Shown here: positions 17,513 to 26,149 of the stretch, in pieces
Layout of the letters: every line of letters starts with the position of its first letter
How positions within the stretch are numbered: position 1 is the first letter of the stretch
Source of the DNA: Nanobdellota archaeon
GTDB taxonomy: Archaea > Nanobdellota > Nanobdellia > Pacearchaeales > GW2011-AR1
Direction: 5' to 3'
Assembly: GCA_021818475.1 (NCBI GenBank)
Contig: JAKADZ010000008.1
Span: 1 to 46,582 of the forward strand
DNA length: 46,582 nt
Position numbers and translations under genes: made by a program
The notes under the pieces: generated by a model
Database searches by the model: none
What the model was told of the DNA's origin: nothing
Seen by the model: the letters and a program-made list of their open reading frames with translations, nothing else

Positions 17513-18295
17513 TTATTTTTCCCCGATTGCTTTTTCAAATAGAGATGCGAAAGATTCAACGAAAAAATCTGAGTTAAGCCAGACTGCAATATCGTCGCTG
17601 TCGCTTCCGCTTTTTGAAATGTAAAATAAAACTTCTTTTCTGTCAACTATAAAGAATTTTGAATCAATCTCTATTCTTTTTATTTTAACCCCTAATTTTT
17701 CCTCAAGCTCTTTTATCATTTTCTCATCTCCTGACAGAGCTATCTTTATTTTTACATTTGCTTTTTTAAGAGTTGAAATTGTCTCTGAAAATAATTTTGC
17801 CTTTGATTTAATTTCCTGAGCATTCGTGCAGATTACTACTTCTTTTTTGGCACTGTCAATTATTTCCCTCAAGAAATTTGAAATGTTTGATTTTCCCCTT
17901 AATGAAGTTGAAATTTCTTCTTTCTTCACCGGATTTATTCCCTGAGTATAAATTTCGTTTAGTTTTGCGAATTCTTCTGTATCCTTTAATTTAGCCAAAA
18001 TATTCACTCTTTCTTCTGCATCTTTTCTTATATCCTGTTTTATTCTTTCAAGAATCATTTGAGGTTTTACTCCAAGATATTTTACTGGTTTTCCCATTCT
18101 GATTATTGCAAATCCTTTTTTCTCCAGACTTTCAAGAACGTCATAAGTTCTGCTTCTTGGGACCCTTGATAAAGCTGCAACTTCTCCGACAGAAGCAACT
18201 CCCTTGCTGAGCAAAGCAAGCCAGACTTTTGTTTCATATAAATTCAAATCAAAATGATCTTTGATTTTCCCAACAAGTTCCTGTGCGACTATCAT
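17513..18295 (-). CDS. TrmB-family transcriptional regulator
   Basis: The N-terminal winged helix-turn-helix (YETKVWLALLSKGVASVGEVAALSRVPRSRTYDVLESLEKKGF) is the TrmB domain, followed by a coiled-coil and a C-terminal effector domain of the phospholipase-D-like TrmB type (~residues 130-255). Archaeal TrmB proteins sense sugars and regulate sugar uptake and metabolism. Here it shares an operon with a GT2 glycosyltransferase and three unknown genes, so it may control its own operon. The ligand is unknown. Confidence 0.87.
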   Translation of the reverse strand: MIVAQELVGKIKDHFDLNLYETKVWLALLSKGVASVGEVAALSRVPRSRTYDVLESLEKKGFAIIRMGKPVKYLGVKPQMILERIKQDIRKDAEERVNILAKLKDTEEFAKLNEIYTQGINPVKKEEISTSLRGKSNISNFLREIIDSAKKEVVICTNAQEIKSKAKLFSETISTLKKANVKIKIALSGDEKMIKELEEKLGVKIKRIEIDSKFFIVDRKEVLFYISKSGSDSDDIAVWLNSDFFVESFASLFEKAIGEK

Positions 18296-18516
18296 TATAT
18301 CAAACCCTCCACTTTTCCAAGAATTCTCTTTGCAAGAGAATCACATTCCCTGCGAATTTTAGCCGGAAGATGCTGTTCCTGCATTTCTATTAATTCATAA
18401 AACATTCCTTCTAATTTTTCTCCTTTTTCAGATCTTAAAGAATATCTTTCCTCAGTAAATTCTGTTGAGATAATTTCAGAATATTCCTGCATTTTTCTTA
18501 CAATATCTTCATTCAT
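18295..18516 (-). CDS. Small unknown protein in the TrmB/GT2 operon
   Basis: 73 aa, acidic and helical (MNEDIVRKMQEYSEIIS...). It overlaps the TrmB gene by 1 bp and the upstream gene by 4 bp, which supports a real, coupled gene. No family recognised. Confidence 0.65.
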   Translation of the reverse strand: MNEDIVRKMQEYSEIISTEFTEERYSLRSEKGEKLEGMFYELIEMQEQHLPAKIRRECDSLAKRILGKVEGLI

Positions 18517-18782
18517 ATTATTGCCCCCTTGTCTTCGTGGATTGTCCAGCTTCTTGTTCCTGCATAATGCATTATTTTAGATTTTAGATTTCTAATTTCA
18601 CGATTAGATAATCTGTGATAATCTATTTCTTTAACCTTGTAAAAAATATCCTTAAGAAATTTCCTATCATCATCTGAGAAACTTTCATTTTCAGAAAATC
18701 TAGGGAGCTTCTGCATTTCTCCAAGTATATGTGCATATTTTATTATTTCAACTTCATAAGGATTTGTATTTCCTATTTCCAT
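18513..18782 (-). CDS. Small unknown protein, first gene of the TrmB/GT2 operon
   Basis: 89 aa, helical, no recognised family. The ORF track begins at an upstream TTG. The ATG nine bases later is preferred because TTTATAAA on this strand lies 29 nt before it, matching the leaderless pattern of this genome. Confidence 0.65.
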   Translation of the reverse strand: MEIGNTNPYEVEIIKYAHILGEMQKLPRFSENESFSDDDRKFLKDIFYKVKEIDYHRLSNREIRNLKSKIMHYAGTRSWTIHEDKGAII

Positions 18783-18855
18783 AACGCTCAATAGAAATAG
18801 CTATTTATAAATCTTGTTATTTGTTACCTTTACAAAGTAGCAATTTTAAGAAAGG

Positions 18856-18863
18856 TTTATAAA
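18856..18863 (+). promoter_or_regulatory. TATA box of the 103-aa gene
   Basis: TTTATAAA starts 29 nt upstream of the ATG, at leaderless spacing. The intergenic gap also holds the minus-strand TATA box of the TrmB operon. Confidence 0.6.
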
Positions 18864-18884
18864 TTAGAAAAAAGAAAAATATTT

Positions 18885-19196
18885 ATGGATGAAGAAACCC
18901 CCTTTGGAATGAAGAAAAGAGAAAATTTTTACGATGAGTATATTGGGAAATTTGTAATTATTTATCCTATTTCTGGAAATAATAATTTTGCTGGAAAATT
19001 AATCGAAGTAAAAGAAGGATATGCCACATTAAATCCATTTCAAGGAGGAGTGATTGATAAAGAAAAAGGGTTGATAAGAAAATTAATCCATGAAAATTCA
19101 AAAGTATGTATCTGTCCGTGTGTTGGAATAGAACCTACGACAGAAGAGAATATAATCAGTTTCTGTAATCAGAATAACAGAAAATCAAAAGACTAA
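18885..19196 (+). CDS. Unknown 103-aa protein, possible small beta-barrel
   Basis: Residues ~18-70 read as alternating strands (GKFVIIYPI, FAGKLIEVKEGYATLNPF), which could be an SH3/Sm-like barrel, followed by a Cys-containing tail (VCICPCVG). No family recognised. It has its own promoter, and its last 12 bases overlap the end of the convergent protease gene. Confidence 0.65.
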   Translation: MDEETPFGMKKRENFYDEYIGKFVIIYPISGNNNFAGKLIEVKEGYATLNPFQGGVIDKEKGLIRKLIHENSKVCICPCVGIEPTTEENIISFCNQNNRKSKD

Positions 19197-20156
19197 GTAA
19201 CTTAAGATTAATCCAACAAAAATTCCTGCAGTTATAAAAGGCATAGCAGGATAAAATTTCTTTTTTTCTGAAAACATGAATAATAATCCCAATCCGATTG
19301 TCGCTCCAAGAGTTACAAATAAAGCGGGAATTAATCCTCCGACAAACTGAGGAAGACCAAATGGAAGATTTACTGATTTAGTCATAAGGATAACTCCCGC
19401 AGTTATTATTGGGAAGACAATATCTCCACCTCCAAGAATTGCAAGATTAACTTTTACCCTTTTATTTTTCAATTTTGATTTTTTCATTTTCTTTATTTTT
19501 AATCTTAATGCCTTTGGAATATACGGAACAAAAAATCCTGAGAAAATTTTAAGATTATTTATCTGATATTTTGCCATTTTCTGCATAATTCCCGAATGCC
19601 AGACAGCCCAAATGTCATAAATTGAAATTATAATTAATAAAATAATAACTGACCAAAGATTTAATATCGGAACAAATACCGTCGCTATTCCGGGGTAAAT
19701 CAAAAGTTCTGTCAAATTATGCACTATAAAATTAGTTCTGAATATTTTTATAAAAGCAAGGGTAAGCGCAAAAAGAGAAGCAAAGAGAGTAAAGTAAAAG
19801 GAATTTATATATTTAGGAAAGAAAGCATTAAGGGTAATAAATAACGCAATAGCCACAACGATAAAAAACCATGCTTTTAATATAAAATCAATTTTGAACC
19901 TTGTTAAAAGAAATAGTATTACAATTGCAACTATAAATGCAAGAACTAATGAACCAAAATACAGGCTAAAGTCAGACTGCTGCTGAACCTGCGGAGGCTG
20001 AAGTGCGGACAAGACCGGATTTGTTACAGCAACAGAAGTCCCATTAATCTCGGTTGTCTGACCGAATACATTTGCATTAATCACATATAATCCGATTAAC
20101 TGAGTGACAAAAAACATCGACAGTAATAGAATTGTTATTTTTATGTTATGTTTCAT
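19185..20156 (-). CDS. Presenilin-like intramembrane aspartyl protease
   Basis: A multi-pass membrane protein of about nine hydrophobic segments. The catalytic aspartates are in SIYDIWAV (YD motif) and LGGGDIVFP (GxGD motif), and the C-terminal YPAMPFI is the PAL motif. These three together define the presenilin/signal-peptide-peptidase homologues (PSH) of archaea. It cleaves membrane helices within the bilayer; substrates are unknown. The ORF track starts at a GTG, but an ATG nine bases later has GGAGGTG six bases before it, a rare clear Shine-Dalgarno here, so that start is chosen. Confidence 0.9.
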   Translation of the reverse strand: MKHNIKITILLLSMFFVTQLIGLYVINANVFGQTTEINGTSVAVTNPVLSALQPPQVQQQSDFSLYFGSLVLAFIVAIVILFLLTRFKIDFILKAWFFIVVAIALFITLNAFFPKYINSFYFTLFASLFALTLAFIKIFRTNFIVHNLTELLIYPGIATVFVPILNLWSVIILLIIISIYDIWAVWHSGIMQKMAKYQINNLKIFSGFFVPYIPKALRLKIKKMKKSKLKNKRVKVNLAILGGGDIVFPIITAGVILMTKSVNLPFGLPQFVGGLIPALFVTLGATIGLGLLFMFSEKKKFYPAMPFITAGIFVGLILSYLVF

Positions 20157-20263
20157 GGAGAACACCTCCGGTTTTCTTTCACATGTTTTCCCACTGAATT
20201 TGTGCTCATGGCTGATTTAACTTACCTCTTGGATATAAATAAAATACAAAAGAAGTTTTTAAA

Positions 20264-22150
20264 TTATCTTAACCTCAAGGTTTCTAGATTTCTTGGAACA
20301 TTTGTTTCAACTTTGTTGAGCTTGTATAAAGCGGAAGCCAGATCCAAAGATTTTGAAACTTCACCGTGATTGATAATTATTCTCTTTGATTTTGGCCTTA
20401 AATCATTAAAGAAAGAAATCAATTCGTTTCTTCCTGCATGAGCGCTGAATCCAGTAATTGTCTCAACTTCCATTTCTATTTTAATTACTTCTTCTTTCCC
20501 GTCGACAATCATCTTGGTTTCTTTTGCTCCATCCTGAACAGCCCTTCCAAGAGAACCGACTCCCTGATAACATACAAAAATTATAGAGTTATTTGGATTT
20601 ATCGCAAATTCACGGAAATATTCCACAGATGCTCCGCCGACAAGCATACCTGATGTTGCAAGCACAATGCATGGGCCTCCCTCGATTACATTTTTTCTTT
20701 CCTGCGGAGAACCAACACGGTTAAAAAATTCTGACACAAACGGATTGTTATCCTGAAATATATCTGATTTAACTTTATTGCTCAAAAAATCCGGGTAAGC
20801 AGTATGAATCGCGTTGATGTCCCAAATCATTCCGTCGATATAAATAGGAACAGGTTTTAATTTTCCTGATGCCATCGCATCTTCAAGAATAAGCATGGTT
20901 TCCTGCGCTCTTCCAAGCCCCAATTCCGGAATTAAAACTTTTCCGTTTCTCTCAATGGTTTTATTGACTATGTCTAAAAATTTATTTTCAACTTCTGCTC
21001 TCGATGGGAAAATATCTGTTTTGGAACCATAAGTAGATTCAGTAATTATTGATTCAACTCTCGGGAAAGACGCAATTGCCGGCTCCAACAGTCTTGAACG
21101 TCCATATTTGAAATCCCCCGCATAAATCATATTGTGCAGACCATTTCCTATGTTAAGATGAATTAATGACCCGCCCAATACATGCCCTGAATTATAGAAT
21201 GTTAATCTTACGTCAGGAGTAATATCTGTAACCTCATTATAATCCAAACAAATACTGTGTTTTACCATTTCTTTAATATCCGTTGAGTCGAATAATGGCT
21301 TTACTGCCTGTTTATATGCCACTCCAATAAAATCCAAAGCCAGCAATGCCGCGATATCTCTTGTAGGAGCAGTCATGTAAACCGGCCCCTTGTATCCCAT
21401 TTTGTATAAATAAGGAAGAAGACCGACATGGTCGAGATGGGCATGAGTGATTATTATTGCATCAAGTGAACTTAAATTAAATTCAGGAACATCAAGGTAA
21501 GGAAATTTATCTGCTCCCTGAGAAGCAACATCAATTCCACAGTCCAAAAGAATTTTTGAATTTGGCGTTTGAAGCAACAAACAGCTTCTCCCCACCTGCC
21601 TTCCTCCGCCGAGGAAAGTAATTCTTACCCACTCATCAACTTTTTCCGGATTCCATTCTTTGTATATTTTCTGTCCGATTGAATTAAGGAATTTTCTTCT
21701 GTAATTATTATTTGCATAAAGAACTTCCCGGATACTCTCGGTAATTTTACTTTTTATTGCAGGTGAACGCTGAACCTGGGGGGTCCACAAAGTTGAATTT
21801 CTTATTTCATTTAATATGCTTCCCTGCTTACCTATAACCATTCCAGGACGTTTAGCCTCGATTATCACTATACTTCTCTGAACATCAAAAATTAATCCTG
21901 TAAGTTCTGCTTCAGAAGGAATTATCTTTCTTATCTCCGCTTCTGTTTTTTCAGGGTCAAGCAAAATTTTCTGGTCAGCCCTTAATTCAATCCTTTTTTT
22001 AATCTGATTAACAATTTCTTTTATCTGTGATTCCCCTTCACGAAAAAACTTTGCATTAGCAGTGTAGACAACTATATTTGCACCTTCAAAAATAGCCTCG
22101 GTAATTTCCCCATGTAACTGGTCAGTTATTTGTTTAAGTATATCAGTCAT
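20264..22150 (-). CDS. fttA: FttA/aCPSF1, KH-domain beta-CASP ribonuclease and transcription terminator
   Basis: The N-terminal ~180 residues hold two KH-type RNA-binding domains (GKQGSILNEIR loop). The metallo-beta-lactamase core follows, with HAHLDHVG, GDFKYG and ESTYG. The beta-CASP region has PELGLGRAQE, and GFSAHAG and NHGE close the active site. The length of 628 aa is normal. FttA (aCPSF1) is the archaeal CPSF73 homologue that cleaves nascent RNA and terminates transcription. It lies 32 bp after psmB on the same strand, a pairing common in archaea. Confidence 0.95.
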   Translation of the reverse strand: MTDILKQITDQLHGEITEAIFEGANIVVYTANAKFFREGESQIKEIVNQIKKRIELRADQKILLDPEKTEAEIRKIIPSEAELTGLIFDVQRSIVIIEAKRPGMVIGKQGSILNEIRNSTLWTPQVQRSPAIKSKITESIREVLYANNNYRRKFLNSIGQKIYKEWNPEKVDEWVRITFLGGGRQVGRSCLLLQTPNSKILLDCGIDVASQGADKFPYLDVPEFNLSSLDAIIITHAHLDHVGLLPYLYKMGYKGPVYMTAPTRDIAALLALDFIGVAYKQAVKPLFDSTDIKEMVKHSICLDYNEVTDITPDVRLTFYNSGHVLGGSLIHLNIGNGLHNMIYAGDFKYGRSRLLEPAIASFPRVESIITESTYGSKTDIFPSRAEVENKFLDIVNKTIERNGKVLIPELGLGRAQETMLILEDAMASGKLKPVPIYIDGMIWDINAIHTAYPDFLSNKVKSDIFQDNNPFVSEFFNRVGSPQERKNVIEGGPCIVLATSGMLVGGASVEYFREFAINPNNSIIFVCYQGVGSLGRAVQDGAKETKMIVDGKEEVIKIEMEVETITGFSAHAGRNELISFFNDLRPKSKRIIINHGEVSKSLDLASALYKLNKVETNVPRNLETLRLR

Positions 22151-22182
22151 ATTAAATAAAAATTAGTTTAGAATTAGTTAGA

Positions 22183-22800
22183 TTATTCCTCTTTGTAATT
22201 AGGTTGGATCTCCTGTGATACCACTTTTTTTATTCCACTTTTAGTTATAGTGAAAATATCAATTCCGTTTCCTGAACCCATATCTCTTGAAGTAGATGCT
22301 TTTAGTGCTTCCTTTGCAATTTCAACTCCGTCTTCAACAGACATATTTGGTTTCCATGACCTTTCGAGATAACCGAGAGCGTAAGGCATTCCTGAGCCGA
22401 CACTTGCAGTATATTCTTTAACTTCTTCGACATATCCTCCGAGGATATCATATAGAGAAAATGATTTATTAGCATCAAGTCCTGCAAGAATAAAAGCACT
22501 TCCCTGAACCTGAATATTTGAAAGAAGTCCTGCAGCCTGCCGCACAGAAGGTTTTGTCCTTGATTTTAATTCTTTCAGTTTCATCTCTGCAGTCAAGAGT
22601 TTTGCTACCTTTTGAATTTCTGTAGCTGAACCGCATCCGGATAAAACAAGATAATCGTTAAGGGGATAAACTTTCAGGGTGTTTTTGTTATAAATTAAAG
22701 TTCCTACAGAGCCCCTTCTATCTCCTGCCATTACAATTCCATCTTTACAGACAATACCCAAAATGGTAGTTCCAGTTTTTAATTTTAATTCGTCATCCAT
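22183..22800 (-). CDS. psmB: Proteasome beta subunit
   Basis: The catalytic core beginning TGTTILGIVCKDGIVMAGDRR shows the processed N-terminal Thr (residue 9 of the precursor), the catalytic Asp and the conserved Lys region. The propeptide is therefore only eight residues, typical of archaea. It forms the 20S core with PsmA, encoded 12 kb away. TTTATAAATA about 51 nt upstream implies a short 5' leader. It is upstream of fttA in the same transcription unit. Confidence 0.94.
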   Translation of the reverse strand: MDDELKLKTGTTILGIVCKDGIVMAGDRRGSVGTLIYNKNTLKVYPLNDYLVLSGCGSATEIQKVAKLLTAEMKLKELKSRTKPSVRQAAGLLSNIQVQGSAFILAGLDANKSFSLYDILGGYVEEVKEYTASVGSGMPYALGYLERSWKPNMSVEDGVEIAKEALKASTSRDMGSGNGIDIFTITKSGIKKVVSQEIQPNYKEE

Positions 22801-22862
22801 TTAATCTATATTCTTTTAGAATAATTTAGCTAAAAATACTGATGATTTAATATTTATAAATT

Positions 22863-24917
22863 TTACGATGACTGTGAAACCTGAGTTATTCCGTTTTCCT
22901 TTCTGAATTTGATGATATTTGAAACAAACCCCTCCATTTTCTGCTCGTGAGAGACGATGATCAGCTGTTTCACATTCAGCTGCTGAAGAACATCCCTCAT
23001 TTTGTCAAGCTGCTGTTCGCTAAATCCGTCAGTGGGTTCATCAAGAATAACCAAATCTCTTGTTTTAATTTTACTTAACAGGGAATTAATCACCTGATTT
23101 AATGCAAGGCGATAAGCCAAGGCAATTGCAGTTCTTTCTCCCCCCGAAAGATGAGCATAATCTATTTCAAAACCATTCTGCTCAATGACAGGAGTAAAGT
23201 CATCAGACAACTGAACATTAAAAGTGTCAGAAACAAGAGTATAAAACCAATCTGCAAAAACTTTTGAAAATTCAGTCTTAAGTTTCATCATTACATTTTT
23301 TTCTATAATCGAGATTAAAGAGGTAAACTGTTTTGAAAGCCAGTTTTCAAGTTCGCTGATATAATTCAGCTGAAGTTTTATTTTTTCGGTTTTTTCAATT
23401 TCAATCTTTAATTCTTCAATCTGCCTAGAGAATACTTCAATTTCCCTTCGGAGTTCTGCAGTTTTTATATCTGCCATTCTTTCTTCCCTTAGAGAATCAT
23501 CCAGCTCTTTTTGTTTTATCTCCAGCAGGTTAACAAATCTTGTCAGGCTAAGAACAGAATTTGTCAAAAGGTCGAGATGTTGTTTTAAAAGTTCGATATC
23601 TTTCTCAAGAAGAGAATTTGATTTTTCAATATTTTGTATCTGCAATTGCTTTTCATTAATTCCCTGCAATTTCATTCTTAAAATTTTCAGGTCAGTCAGT
23701 TTCCTCTCTTCAGAGAATATTTCTGATTTAATTTTTGTCAGTTTTTCTGTTGTTTCTTTTTTCTCCAATTCCAGAGTCTGCAGCTGCCGATTTATCTCCG
23801 CATTATCCCCGCTAAATTTATTCAGGACATTTGCTTTGTAAACAGCATCTACATTCTGAAGGCATGTCGGACAAATCTCGAGGCTGGAAATTTTTTTCTC
23901 AATCTTTTGGTTATCTTCCATCTTTAATAAAAGAGAATTAATTTTGGAAGCAATTTCAATGTTTATCTGATTTAATTTTATCTCTTCGAGTTTGTCATAT
24001 GAAATTTTCTGCTCTATTTCTTTAAGTATCAGCTCGTCAAACTTAATATTCTGCAATTCTGCAATCTGAACATTAAGCTCGGAAATAGATTTGTTATTTG
24101 AGAAGACGGATTCATTTTTATTCATAACCATAATTTTTGTTTTTTCAATTTCCTGCATAAGGCTATTTCTTTCCTCTATTTTTTTTGATATTTCCTCTTT
24201 CTCAATCTGAATTTTTTTTCTTATGTCTGTTTTTTCAAGAAGTTCTTTTTCAGCGGACAACAAGGATAATTTTTTTTCGTTAAGCTGATTTTCCTTGGCA
24301 ATAATGTTGAGTTTATTCTGCTCCAAATTTGCAGTCATTCCTTCTTTTATCCTTTTTTCCTCACGAAGTTTAGTTGTTAAAATTGAAACATTTTCCAGAA
24401 TCGTTTTATATTTATCAATTCCAAAAACGTGGCGGAGAGTATTTACCCGGGTTTCTGAGTCTTCAAGGATAATCTGCTTCATCTCTTCCTGGGGAGTGTA
24501 GACTGTAAAAGTGTAAAGGATATTCTGTTTTTTTGCGAATTCAGAGGGGTAATTTAAAATTTCAAGAATTCTCCCCTTTAATTCAGTAACTGCAAGTTCT
24601 TTTGTTTCGCCATCTTTTGTAATTGAACAAAAATCCTGCGAAATCGTTTTTCCTTTTTTCAGATTCCTTTCAATTGTAATCTCATTCCCGTCAACATCAA
24701 ATATTATTTTAACACTTCCTTCATTTTTTCCATTTCTCAAAAGGGCAGTCCCCCTCTGACCAGGCTGAAGTCCGAATAATGCAAATTCTATTGCCAGAAG
24801 AACAGAAGTTTTTCCTGAACCAATATCGCCGGATAATAAAGTAGAACCATCTGAAAAATTTATTTCCTGATGTTCGTAACTTCGGATATTGTCTAAAATT
24901 ATTTGTTTTATTTTCAT
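22863..24917 (-). CDS. rad50: Rad50 DNA double-strand-break repair ATPase
   Basis: Walker A (GDIGSGKTS) at the N-terminus, ABC signature LSGGERTAIALAYRL and Walker B/D-loop LVILDEPTDG at the C-terminus form the SMC-type head. A coiled coil is split by the zinc-hook motif CPTC near the middle. At 684 aa it is shorter than most archaeal Rad50 proteins (about 850-900), so the coils are short. It works with Mre11, whose gene ends one base upstream of this start, so the two are coupled. No herA or nurA is visible nearby. Confidence 0.95.
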   Translation of the reverse strand: MKIKQIILDNIRSYEHQEINFSDGSTLLSGDIGSGKTSVLLAIEFALFGLQPGQRGTALLRNGKNEGSVKIIFDVDGNEITIERNLKKGKTISQDFCSITKDGETKELAVTELKGRILEILNYPSEFAKKQNILYTFTVYTPQEEMKQIILEDSETRVNTLRHVFGIDKYKTILENVSILTTKLREEKRIKEGMTANLEQNKLNIIAKENQLNEKKLSLLSAEKELLEKTDIRKKIQIEKEEISKKIEERNSLMQEIEKTKIMVMNKNESVFSNNKSISELNVQIAELQNIKFDELILKEIEQKISYDKLEEIKLNQINIEIASKINSLLLKMEDNQKIEKKISSLEICPTCLQNVDAVYKANVLNKFSGDNAEINRQLQTLELEKKETTEKLTKIKSEIFSEERKLTDLKILRMKLQGINEKQLQIQNIEKSNSLLEKDIELLKQHLDLLTNSVLSLTRFVNLLEIKQKELDDSLREERMADIKTAELRREIEVFSRQIEELKIEIEKTEKIKLQLNYISELENWLSKQFTSLISIIEKNVMMKLKTEFSKVFADWFYTLVSDTFNVQLSDDFTPVIEQNGFEIDYAHLSGGERTAIALAYRLALNQVINSLLSKIKTRDLVILDEPTDGFSEQQLDKMRDVLQQLNVKQLIIVSHEQKMEGFVSNIIKFRKENGITQVSQSS

Positions 24918-24918
24918 T

Positions 24919-26076
24919 TTAAAAATTAAGAATTTTTCTTGATTCCTCCATTAATCTGCCTGTGAAACTTTCAATTTTTTCACCTTCCTGTTTTTCAATT
25001 GAAAGAGAATGAATTAACTGAGGAATGAATTTGTTAAAATCAACAGGATTTTGGTTGGAATATGTTTCTATTGCTTCTTCTTCGATATTATCTATATTTT
25101 TTATTTCCACTGTTAGTTCCTGTTCCTTTGAGGTTAGTTCATGATTATTTTTGAGAACGAAATATGCTTTTTTTCTTGAAGCAATTTGTTCTATCTGATC
25201 AAATTTAATGTCAGAGTTACTTCCGGATTCTAATTCCCCTTTTATTCTTAAAAGAATTATTTTGTCTTCGACGTCTCTCTTTTCAATTTCAGAAATTATT
25301 TGTTCTGTTGCAATCATCGCATTTCTTACTTCAACTTCTATCAGGACAACATCTTTAATCTTTAATTCGATTTTTTCAAGTGAATTTTCTTTTTCTGTGT
25401 CTACGATGTAAAAACTTCCATTTTGCAAATCTTCCAATTCCTGAAAATTATTTGGGTATATCGGCCCGGGGTAAACAAAGTTTTGATATTGAAAGTCAAT
25501 GTGCAAATGTCCGAGTGCATAATAATTTGCCGATGGCAAAAGATCAGTTTCAATCGCGTCAACAGGCAAAGTCCCTTTTGCTTTATCAATGGTGGTGTGA
25601 AGCATTAAGATTTTGAAAAGACCGGGGCAATCATTAAGTTTTACTTTTCTTAAATCAGGAATTTCCAGTCCGGATTTTTTCCCGGGATATCCATAAAGCG
25701 CAATTCCCCCGTAAATAACCGGATTTAAAATTATTTTATCCTCACTCTCCTCTATGTTCATTACATTTCTGCAGAATCCTGCTTTCTCCAAAACGTCGAG
25801 GAATGTTTTCCCTGAAATTGAGTAGTCATGACTTCCTGCAATTATGAAACACGGAATTTTTGCTTCCTTTAATCTTTTGAATTCAGCAAAGGTTTCTTTT
25901 AAAATTTCTATCGGAGGATATGCGGAATCAAACAAGTCTCCGGCTATAAGAACAAAATCCAATTTTCTTTCAATGCAGACGTCAAATGCTTTTCTAAAAG
26001 ATTGAAAATTTAAATCCTGCATTTGCTGCTGCTTCCATCCGCCAAGATGGACATCAGATATGTGAGCAAATCTCAT
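24919..26076 (-). CDS. mre11: Mre11 nuclease
   Basis: Calcineurin-like phosphoesterase motifs in order: SDVHLGG, AGDLFDS, GSHDY (in place of the usual GNHD), MLHTT and LGHLHIDF. The C-terminal capping region and Rad50-binding tail follow. The ORF track extends 29 codons further, into the promoter of the divergent gene. The start MRFAHISDVHLG is chosen because the family begins there and TTATAAAC lies about 31 nt upstream. It forms the end-processing complex with Rad50. Confidence 0.93.
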   Translation of the reverse strand: MRFAHISDVHLGGWKQQQMQDLNFQSFRKAFDVCIERKLDFVLIAGDLFDSAYPPIEILKETFAEFKRLKEAKIPCFIIAGSHDYSISGKTFLDVLEKAGFCRNVMNIEESEDKIILNPVIYGGIALYGYPGKKSGLEIPDLRKVKLNDCPGLFKILMLHTTIDKAKGTLPVDAIETDLLPSANYYALGHLHIDFQYQNFVYPGPIYPNNFQELEDLQNGSFYIVDTEKENSLEKIELKIKDVVLIEVEVRNAMIATEQIISEIEKRDVEDKIILLRIKGELESGSNSDIKFDQIEQIASRKKAYFVLKNNHELTSKEQELTVEIKNIDNIEEEAIETYSNQNPVDFNKFIPQLIHSLSIEKQEGEKIESFTGRLMEESRKILNF

Positions 26077-26125
26077 CTTTTTAATCGGTACTTCAAAAAG
26101 TTTATAATCTTGAATAAATAATGTA

Positions 26126-26135
26126 ATATATAAAA
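26126..26135 (+). promoter_or_regulatory. TATA box of the ferredoxin oxidoreductase operon
   Basis: ATATATAAAA starts 24 nt before the ATG. The 73-bp gap to the mre11 start also contains a minus-strand TTATAAAC (26100-26107), so this is a divergent promoter region. Confidence 0.55.
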
Positions 26136-26149
26136 TTGATTGTGATAAA

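Noticed and set aside
20148-20369. Plus-strand 73-aa ORF between the presenilin-like gene and fttA
   Set aside because: It overlaps both real genes in antisense and has no TATA box at the expected distance.
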